Below, piece by piece: positions 58,260 to 64,000 of a stretch of DNA of 64,000 nt (its first letter is position 1; every line of letters begins with the position of its first letter). Position numbers and translations under genes: made by a program. Source of the DNA: CAYUZU01 sp964448675 (lineage in GTDB: Bacteria; Planctomycetota; Phycisphaerae; UBA1845; Fen-1342); assembly GCA_964448675.1 (NCBI GenBank), contig CAYUZU010000012.1, positions 1 to 64,000 on the forward strand. Direction: 5' to 3'. Below the pieces are notes generated by a model. It had not been told where the DNA came from. It made no database searches and saw only the letters and a program-made list of their open reading frames with translations.

Positions 58260-59012
58260 TCAGCCCACGGTCAGCTTCAGCGCCGCCTGAAGCCGACCTT
58301 CGACGTTCTCCCAGTTGATCAGTTCCATGAAGGCCTTGATGAACTCGCTGCGGCGATTCTGATACTTGAGATAATACGCGTGTTCCCACACGTCCACACA
58401 CAGGATGGGCACCGCGCCCCAGACACCCATATTCTGGTGCTTTTCGGCCTGCAGAATCAACAGGCGCTGGGCGGTGGGCTCGTACACCAGCACGCCCCAG
58501 CCGCTGCCCTGCACCTGCGCCGCGGCCGCTGCCATGTTCGCCCGGAAGGCGTCGTAGGAGCCGAAGTCGCGCTTGATCATGCGGCCGACGTCGCTGTCGG
58601 CCGGCGCGGGTCCGCCGCCGTCCTTGGTCATGCTCTCCCAGAACAGCGTGTGCAGCACGTGCCCCGAGAGGGTGAAGGCGAGTTTGTCCGTCGCGGCGCG
58701 GACTTCCTTGATCTGGTCGCCGCCCTTCTGGCGGATTTCGGCCAGGGCCGCGACCGCGGCGTTCGCGCCATTGACATAGCCCTGGTGATGAATGTCGTGG
58801 TGCAGCTTCATCGTCTGCATGTCGATGAAGGGCTCCAGATCGGCGTAGCCGTACGGCAGCGGCGGCAGCGAATACGGGCCGGCCTGCCCGGCGGCGGCCG
58901 CCCCGGCACCGGCCCCGGCCGCCTGCGCCGGGCGCAGCCCCTGACCCAGCGCCATCCAACCCCCGACGATCGCCGCCGACCCGAGTACTTCCCGGCGTGA
59001 GATCTCAGCCAT
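58260..59012 (-). CDS. Tat-exported Fe/Mn superoxide dismutase
   Basis: A 250-residue enzyme converting superoxide to peroxide and oxygen. The start at 59012 has GGAGGAGG five bases upstream; a 5-codon extension is less likely. A Tat signal precedes the domain (SRREVLGSAAIVGG...AQAA), so the enzyme should act outside the cytoplasm. Metal ligands are visible: MKLHHDIHHQGYV (His), SGHVLHTLFW (His), and CVDVWEHAYYLKYQNRR (Asp, His). Mn versus Fe use cannot be decided by eye. The GT39 gene follows 25 bp later. Confidence 0.93.
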   Translation of the reverse strand: MAEISRREVLGSAAIVGGWMALGQGLRPAQAAGAGAGAAAAGQAGPYSLPPLPYGYADLEPFIDMQTMKLHHDIHHQGYVNGANAAVAALAEIRQKGGDQIKEVRAATDKLAFTLSGHVLHTLFWESMTKDGGGPAPADSDVGRMIKRDFGSYDAFRANMAAAAAQVQGSGWGVLVYEPTAQRLLILQAEKHQNMGVWGAVPILCVDVWEHAYYLKYQNRRSEFIKAFMELINWENVEGRLQAALKLTVG

Positions 59013-59139
59013 GACAACCTCCTCCACTTGGTTTCAGCGTTCGGCTCGCTCGAGACAGGTTACGGTTCGTAGAGCCTAAAGCCGCCTTCATGACCCGTAT
59101 ACCTGATTTTTCTGTAAGACCGGGCACGGTGGGCCGTTG

Positions 59140-59490
59140 CTACGCGCAGCGCTCGGGTGCCGGGATCAGGCAGATGAACTGCAGCGGCGCGCTGCCGGCG
59201 TTCTGGAACTGGTGCTTGGCGTTCGGCGGCACCCACACCACGTCGCCCGCCTTGCAGGGCCGATCGCCCTGCTCGCTCTTGACGACGCCCTGCCCCGCAA
59301 GGATCAGCACCTCGTGCTCGTAGTTGTGGGCGTGGTGCGGCGTATGCCCGCCGGGGGCCACCTCGAACTGGCGCATGTGGAAGACCTGGGCCCCGTCGTC
59401 GGGCCCCACGAGCATGCGCATCTTCACGTCCTTGGCACCCTCCATGTCGACGTCTTTCTGCGGGTGCTCGGTGATCGGCTTGACCTTCAT
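59140..59490 (-). CDS. single-domain cupin protein
   Basis: A 116-residue cupin. Motif 1 is GGHTPHHAHNYEHEVLILAG and motif 2 is GDVVWVPPNAKHQFQN, giving a three-His/one-Glu metal site. It starts at 59490 with GAGATGAG upstream. Small cupins bind a metal and often act as isomerases, dioxygenases or sensors; no substrate is evident. It lies between ndk (39 bp) and the superoxide dismutase (127 bp), all on the same strand. Confidence 0.88.
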   Translation of the reverse strand: MKVKPITEHPQKDVDMEGAKDVKMRMLVGPDDGAQVFHMRQFEVAPGGHTPHHAHNYEHEVLILAGQGVVKSEQGDRPCKAGDVVWVPPNAKHQFQNAGSAPLQFICLIPAPERCA

Positions 59491-59529
59491 GTTCTCATCT
59501 CGCTTGCCGCGTTGTGGCGGCGTGGGCGG

Positions 59530-59985
59530 CTATTCCTCGCGCGTGGTCCACTGGTCGGTCACGCGGCGATAACTGATCACTTCGTCCGGCTTGAAGAACA
59601 ACGCGATTTCCTGCTTGGCGGTTTCGGCGCCGTCGCTGGCGTGCACGAGGTTATACTGCTGGTCCATGCCGTAGTCGCCGCGGATCGTGCCCGGGGCCGC
59701 CTTGCCGCCGTGCGTCGCGCCGAGCAGGTTCCGCACGATGTTGATCGCGTCGGGTCCCTCCAGCACACCCACGATGACCGGGCCGGACGTCATGAACGCG
59801 ACCAGGTCGTTGTAGAACGGCTTCTCCTTGTGCACTTCGTAGTGCTTCTCGACCTGCGCCTGCGGCGACTTCTGGAGCTTGAGGGCCGCGATGCGCAGCC
59901 CCTTGTCCTCGAAACGCGCCAGAATGCGCCCCACCAGGTTCCGGTTCATCGCGTCCGGCTTGAAGATGATCAGTGTCTGTTCCAT
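59530..59985 (-). CDS. ndk: nucleoside diphosphate kinase
   Basis: A 151-residue enzyme that balances nucleoside triphosphates by phosphate transfer through a His. The start at 59985 (MEQTLIIFKPDA) follows GGGAG; the 4-codon extension is unnecessary. The active-site His lies in NLVHASDGAETAKQEI, and TIRGDYG and RNLLGATHG are the usual nucleotide-contacting segments. It begins the ndk-cupin-superoxide dismutase-GT39 run of minus-strand genes. Confidence 0.97.
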   Translation of the reverse strand: MEQTLIIFKPDAMNRNLVGRILARFEDKGLRIAALKLQKSPQAQVEKHYEVHKEKPFYNDLVAFMTSGPVIVGVLEGPDAINIVRNLLGATHGGKAAPGTIRGDYGMDQQYNLVHASDGAETAKQEIALFFKPDEVISYRRVTDQWTTREE

Positions 59986-60092
59986 GTGTGCTCCCAAACG
60001 GCTATGCTTCCAGGACGCGGATTGTAGCCGCTGGGCCGCGTGGCGCTAAGGGTGAGGCCGCACGGCGCCAGGGCCGGGGCGCGGTGCGGACC

Positions 60093-61019
60093 ATGCGGAT
60101 GAACAAGCGAACCAGTCAGTGGCTCATGCTCCTGTTGACGGTCGTGGCCGGCATCGGAAGCGGCTGCCAGCAGCCCCGCGCGTCCCTCACGCCGCGCGAG
60201 CAGGCCATCGCCGCGGCCGCCCGCCCCATCCTCACGCTCGATCCCGACACGGTGTGGGTGACCTCCTACAACCGCCTGCTCGAATTCGGACCGGACAGCA
60301 TCCGATTCCTGATCGAGCAGCCCGCGATGGCGCGTCCCGCGGCCCCCGACAGCCTCGACACGCTGCTGCACGCCTCGCTGATCCGGCTGCTGGCGACGCC
60401 GGGCACCTGCCCCAAGCTCACGACCAGCGCCTTCGACACCACCCTGGGCGTGCTGCACTTCGAAATCAAGGTCGCCGGTCAAGCGCTCGGCCCGATCGTG
60501 ATGCCCCGCCCCACGCCGCCGCCCGCCTGGCACGACCTCTATCCGGCAGCGTTTGACCACCGCCTGGCCGCGCACGTCGACATCGAGGGGGATCGACAGG
60601 CGCTGCGGGCGTGGTGGCGGCTGCGCGGCGAGCAGGCAACCACGCGGCGGCCGCTCAAGCCCATCACACGCCACCTCTGGCCGTTGCTCTCGCGGCAGTA
60701 CGCGGACCGCTGGCAGTACCAGCCGACGCCGCGCGCACTGCGCTGCGCGTGGCGACCGCGCCCGCCGACGCTGTTCGACATGGCAACGCACGATTACAAC
60801 CTCGTGCGGGCGGCCTGTCTGTGGCTCGGCACGCGCGACGATCGCGACACGCAACGCCGGCTCATCGACCTGGTCGGCAGCCCGGCGCCGGTCGTGGCCC
60901 ACAATGCGCGGTTCGCCCTGCGGCATTCTCCCGATCCCCGGATCCGCGACGTCATCAAGCAGTATGACGAACCCCGCGCCGAACGCGACGCGACCGACAG
61001 CGGACCAACAAATCGGTGA
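60093..61019 (+). CDS. lipoprotein of unknown function
   Basis: A 308-residue protein with a lipoprotein signal (LMLLLTVVAGIGSGC, Cys about residue 25). It starts at ATG 60093; ATG 60099 is also possible and neither has a strong ribosome binding site. The rest is Arg/Ala/Leu-rich and helical, with ARFALRHSPDPRIRDVI at the end resembling a single HEAT-repeat turn. No family is recognised. It is divergent from ndk by 107 bp and convergent with the PDZ protein. Confidence 0.65.
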   Translation: MRMNKRTSQWLMLLLTVVAGIGSGCQQPRASLTPREQAIAAAARPILTLDPDTVWVTSYNRLLEFGPDSIRFLIEQPAMARPAAPDSLDTLLHASLIRLLATPGTCPKLTTSAFDTTLGVLHFEIKVAGQALGPIVMPRPTPPPAWHDLYPAAFDHRLAAHVDIEGDRQALRAWWRLRGEQATTRRPLKPITRHLWPLLSRQYADRWQYQPTPRALRCAWRPRPPTLFDMATHDYNLVRAACLWLGTRDDRDTQRRLIDLVGSPAPVVAHNARFALRHSPDPRIRDVIKQYDEPRAERDATDSGPTNR

Positions 61020-61107
61020 TCGCGGGGCAAACAAAAAGGGTGCGGCGAGTGCCCGTTCGGCAAGCGACACCCACCACACCCTCAGTTACCTCGCCAAGCC
61101 GCGGCCG

Positions 61108-62553
61108 CTACTCGAGAAAGCTCCTGACGCGCTCGTAGAGCTCCGGCTCGTGCTCCCTGAATTCCGCGGCCGACTCGTAGGCCAGCTCTTCGACCTCGCC
61201 GTGTTCGTTGACGATGGTCAGCGAGATGAAGCCCTCCTCGTCGATCCCGAAACCGAGCACGCGCGTGGCCGCCTCCTCCTCGAACACCGGCTCGTGCTCT
61301 TGCTCCCGAGCGCGCTTCTCGATGAGCTCTTCTTCGAGCTCCTCGATCTCGCGGGCCCGTTCGACCGCTTCCTCGTAGGCCTCCTGCGCACGCTCGGTCG
61401 CACGCTCGTGGGCTTCCCGCGCCCGATCCAGTGCTTCCTCGACCCGCCGCCGCACGTCAATCTGGAAGCGCTGCTGCAGCCTTTGGGCACCGTGGCTCCC
61501 GGGCTCGACGCGGCGATAGATCGTGAATTCACGCTCGCCGAGGTGCTCGTTGTACAGCTCGAACGCCTCGGGGTCCTCCTCCGCGAGCACGTCCGGATCC
61601 TCGTACGTCGTCGTGATCTCTTCGCCTTCCTCGTCTCCGCGCGTCACGTGGATCAGGCCTTCGGCATCACGGTGGATGCTGGTGCGCTCACCATCTTCGA
61701 GGATTTCGATGCGGAACGACGACTTCGCATCCGACACGCCGTCGCCGCCGGAGAAGAACATGGTGAGCTCGTCGTCGTCCTCGAGCACGCGCATTTCCAG
61801 ATCCGGGAAGAAGTCCTCCGCGTCGAACTGGAAGTTGAACTTGTTGAAGTTCATGCCGTGCAGCTTGTCGAAGACGCCATGCAGACCCTGCAGGTCACCG
61901 AGATCATGCATCCGCCACTGCCCGTCCGGACCGAGCTGCAACGCGCGGCCGCGGAACTCCACCGCGTCCTTGAGCACCATCGATTCGGGCTCGTCGTACT
62001 TCATCTCCCACTGCAGGTCCGCCGGCCGCTCCATCGGACGAATACGCAGTTCCTCGCGCTGCCCCCCGCGGATAATGGCCAGCCGGGCCAGGGCGCCCGG
62101 CTCGGCCTCGGCGATGGCCGCCGTCAGGTCCTGCGGCTCGTGGATCTCGACGTCGTCAAAACGCACCACCACATCGTACTGCTCCAGGCCGGCCTTGTCC
62201 GCCGGGCTGTCGCTGACGACGTTGTTGATCATGATGCCACCGGCGCCGATATGCGCCGCGAGCGGCGCCGGCACCGGCGTGATGCGCACCCCGAGCCAGA
62301 CGCGCGGCAACTCACCCTTCTCCATCCACTGCGGCGGCGGCGGGGGCGGCGCCGGGGCGGCGGGCGCCTCAGGACGCGGCGGCGGGGCGCTGCCCGCCGC
62401 GAGCCAGATCTTCGGCTCGCCGGTCGTCGACACCAGGTGACCCCAGCCATCCACGACCACCGTTTGCGACGGCACCGGCGTCAGGCCGACTTCATCGGTC
62501 GCGCCGGCTGCAACACACATGGGCGTCATCAAGACAACAAGCAACGGCAACAT
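61108..62553 (-). CDS. exported PDZ-domain protein with long charged helix
   Basis: A 481-residue protein started at 62553, where AGGAG lies seven bases upstream (an upstream TTG gives a shorter spacing). A Sec signal (MLPLLVVLMTPMCVAAGA) and a Pro/Ala-rich linker precede one PDZ domain at about 95-175 (VWLGVRITPVP, GGIMINNVVSDSPADKAGL, VVVRFDDVEI). The middle is Asp/Glu-rich and beta-like, and about 370-430 is a highly charged helix (ALDRAREAHERATERAQEAY), likely a coiled coil. No protease triad is visible, so it is not a DegP/DegS enzyme. It is the last gene of the sigma/anti-sigma operon and may relay envelope status. Confidence 0.78.
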   Translation of the reverse strand: MLPLLVVLMTPMCVAAGATDEVGLTPVPSQTVVVDGWGHLVSTTGEPKIWLAAGSAPPPRPEAPAAPAPPPPPPQWMEKGELPRVWLGVRITPVPAPLAAHIGAGGIMINNVVSDSPADKAGLEQYDVVVRFDDVEIHEPQDLTAAIAEAEPGALARLAIIRGGQREELRIRPMERPADLQWEMKYDEPESMVLKDAVEFRGRALQLGPDGQWRMHDLGDLQGLHGVFDKLHGMNFNKFNFQFDAEDFFPDLEMRVLEDDDELTMFFSGGDGVSDAKSSFRIEILEDGERTSIHRDAEGLIHVTRGDEEGEEITTTYEDPDVLAEEDPEAFELYNEHLGEREFTIYRRVEPGSHGAQRLQQRFQIDVRRRVEEALDRAREAHERATERAQEAYEEAVERAREIEELEEELIEKRAREQEHEPVFEEEAATRVLGFGIDEEGFISLTIVNEHGEVEELAYESAAEFREHEPELYERVRSFLE

Positions 62554-62564
62554 GACGATTCTCC

Positions 62565-63116
62565 TCAATAGTCCTTGTGGACCGGAATGCTATGGGTACG
62601 AATACGGTCGACCTCGATCACGAAAAACGTCCCGGGCTCGTCGCCCGGCACGAGGATCCACTCTCTTTGCGTGCCGCGCAGCTTCAACTCCGGATGCTCA
62701 TACACGCGCGGCACCGGCTGCCCAACATCGGTCCGCGGCATTGCCGCCGTCGGCACCACCCAGCGCGCCGGCGACCCCGTCGGCCCCGCCTGACGCGGCT
62801 CGTTGGCCGTTGGCGGCACCGACGTCGCCGGCCGGTACCACACGATCGCCGCCAGGCACGCAGCCGCCGCCACGATCAGCCCGCGCCCGGCACGCCGCCA
62901 GGTGGGCTGCAGCCGCAGCACGGGGCGTGGCTGGCCGGCGGCCGTTCGCAGCGCCGCGCCGATGGCCCGGTCCATCGCGCAATACTCGTCGAACCGCTGC
63001 TGGACACGCGGGTCGCTCCGCAGCAAGTCCTCGAGCAAGACCCGGTCCTCGGCCGTGGCCTCGCCATCCAGCTCCCGCGAGAACAGGCGTTCCAGGTTGT
63101 CCTGATCGATGGTCAT
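62565..63116 (-). CDS. transmembrane anti-sigma factor-like protein
   Basis: A 183-residue protein. The cytoplasmic N-terminus (LERLFSRELDGEATAEDRV, with a helical EDLLRSDPRVQQRFDEY segment) looks like the sigma-binding region of ECF anti-sigma factors but has no zinc His-Cys-Cys motif. One transmembrane helix lies at about 78-94 and a periplasmic tail follows. Its start overlaps the sigma gene by ATGA. It probably holds the sigma factor inactive until a periplasmic signal arrives. Only 11 bases separate its stop from the PDZ gene start. Confidence 0.75.
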   Translation of the reverse strand: MTIDQDNLERLFSRELDGEATAEDRVLLEDLLRSDPRVQQRFDEYCAMDRAIGAALRTAAGQPRPVLRLQPTWRRAGRGLIVAAAACLAAIVWYRPATSVPPTANEPRQAGPTGSPARWVVPTAAMPRTDVGQPVPRVYEHPELKLRGTQREWILVPGDEPGTFFVIEVDRIRTHSIPVHKDY

Positions 63117-63697
63117 TGTTCCACCTTGCCATCCAGCATCTGCCGCAACATGCGGCGCGCCCGCACCAGGCGCGTCTCGACCGAGGCCACCGGCAGGCCC
63201 AGCACCTCGCCAATCTCCGCGTAGCTCCAGTTCTCCAGGTGCCGCAGCACGAACGGCTCGCGATACAACGCCGGCAGCGCCTGCACCGCCCGCAGCAGCG
63301 TCTCCTGCAGCTCGTTCCCGGCTGCCGCCCCGAAGGGGCTCTTCACCGCCCGGCTGCGGCCGTCGTGGCCGTCATGATGCTCGTCCAGCGGCGCCGTGCG
63401 CCGCTGATGCCGCCGGTGGGCCATCGACGCATCGAGAGCGGCGTTGCGGGCCACCGAGTACAGCCAGGGTCGCAGCCGCTGCGGGTTCTCAAGCGTTCCC
63501 AGCCGCTGCCAGGCGCGGACCCAGACCTGCTGGGCAATGTCCTCGACGAAGTCGGCCCGTCCGGTGACGGCGTAGATTGCGCTGCGCACCCAGGCGTCGT
63601 GTTCGCGAACCAGCCGGTCCGCCGCCGTCCGATCGCCGCGCCGCGCGTCCGCGACCAGTTGCCGCATTGACTCGCCGTCGACTGCCATACTCGTCAT
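63113..63697 (-). CDS. ECF-type RNA polymerase sigma factor
   Basis: A 194-residue sigma-70-family protein. Start 63697 or 63688 cannot be separated by ribosome binding site. Region 2 is visible (LVREHDAWVRSAIYAVTG, then FVEDIAQQVWVRAWQRLG and RPWLYSVARNAALD, the -10 recognition part) and region 4 follows (LPALYREPFVLRHLENWSYAEIGEVLGLPVASVETRLVRARRML). A His/Asp/Arg-rich linker separates them. It starts an operon with the anti-sigma and PDZ genes and faces a peptidase gene across 153 bp. It presumably responds to envelope signals relayed by the anti-sigma factor. Confidence 0.9.
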   Translation of the reverse strand: MTSMAVDGESMRQLVADARRGDRTAADRLVREHDAWVRSAIYAVTGRADFVEDIAQQVWVRAWQRLGTLENPQRLRPWLYSVARNAALDASMAHRRHQRRTAPLDEHHDGHDGRSRAVKSPFGAAAGNELQETLLRAVQALPALYREPFVLRHLENWSYAEIGEVLGLPVASVETRLVRARRMLRQMLDGKVEQ

Positions 63698-63850
63698 TTC
63701 ACCAGTAATAGACGGCCCGGCCGAGCGATCCATGCCACAAAGTTTGTTGGAAAACGTACACGGCGCCGGGGCGGGCGGGGGCGGGCCGCTTGGCCGGCCG
63801 GTGCCGATAACGTACCATCGCGGGCGGCCCCCAGCGACATGGAGACCCCG

Positions 63851-64000
63851 ATGCCCCTGCCGAAACCACTTGCCGACGTGCTGGCCCTTCCCACCGCCCC
63901 GTTCTGTGAAGCCGCGGTGCTGACCTACCTCGAAGACGCCTGCCGCGACCTGCCCGGGGTGAAGCTGCGGCACGACCGCTACGGCAACCTGCTGGCCCAC
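63851..64000 (+). CDS. start of a M20/M28/M42-type aminopeptidase, cut by the window end
   Basis: The first 50 codons only. GGAGA precedes the ATG at 63851 (five-base spacing). The visible sequence has an N-terminal helix, then KLRHDRYGNLLAH, the Asp-x-x-Gly-Asn phrase found at the start of many M20/M28/M42 zinc aminopeptidases before their first metal ligand. The family cannot be fixed without the rest. It is divergent from the ECF sigma gene. Confidence 0.55.
   Translation, partial: MPLPKPLADVLALPTAPFCEAAVLTYLEDACRDLPGVKLRHDRYGNLLAH

Noticed and set aside
61523..62440. Ser-rich plus-strand frame opposite the PDZ gene
   Set aside because: It is the antisense image of the PDZ protein; the minus frame has a signal peptide, a PDZ domain and a ribosome binding site.

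Overview
The window looks like a chromosomal segment (GC roughly 64-66% by eye) of a Planctomycetota bacterium, most likely a Phycisphaerae-type lineage. This is inferred from lineage-typical features: a PEP-CTERM protein, a dockerin-like Asp-rich C-terminus, an N-terminal LEPR-XLL-like motif on a giant DUF4347 protein, CheB-CheR-PAS kinases, many Tat-exported enzymes and CxxC zinc-ribbon membrane proteins. About 41 real genes are supported. No rRNA, tRNA, insertion sequence or CRISPR array was recognised.

Layout, left end (1-8060): an envelope-transport operon on the minus strand (DUF302 protein, RND/MMPL permease, LolA-like protein, beta-barrel porin). It lies divergent from a PAS-AAA-Fis sigma54 activator. 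The shared region holds a sigma54-type promoter reading into the operon, and upstream repeats that could be activator sites. From 8061 to 12621 lie a phosphodiester-glycosidase with a dockerin-like tail, a Tat metallophosphoesterase and a PEP-CTERM protein with a clear terminator. mutL and topA converge at 12754-17451. A gene-free kilobase rich in degenerate repeats follows (17452-18505).

Centre (18506-33882): a DUF3604/PHP protein, a UroD-like methyltransferase with a lipoprotein hydrolase, and then the most interesting locus. Four translationally packed minus-strand genes encode a TolC-type lipoprotein, an HlyD adaptor, a GAF-HlyD adaptor and a PqqD-M50-HlyD fusion. They are divergent from a 1321-residue DUF4347/C-type-lectin/cadherin-like protein. 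No ABC or RND energiser is visible, so this looks like an export and surface-display system whose inner-membrane component is an M50 metalloprotease-adaptor fusion. An orphan FlgM-like gene follows.

Right half: MlaF/MlaE lipid-transport genes, FtsK with unusual acidic tails, and two unrelated fructose-bisphosphate aldolases (class II and class I) flanking a secreted lipoprotein. Then come a zinc-ribbon membrane protein, an SRPBCC-YCII lipoprotein-like protein, an M20 dipeptidase, a CheB-CheR-PAS-histidine kinase coupled to a response regulator, and a four-gene cluster of two alkaline-phosphatase-superfamily enzymes, a tiny ribbon-helix-helix-like protein and a membrane protein. A GT39-type glycosyltransferase, Tat-exported superoxide dismutase, cupin and ndk follow. 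The window ends with an ECF sigma / anti-sigma / PDZ operon and the first 50 codons of a peptidase.

A dispersed 22-bp dyad element occurs alone at two gene borders and as a three-unit 37-bp tandem array next to ftsK. All functional calls come from reading motifs; no database search was possible.
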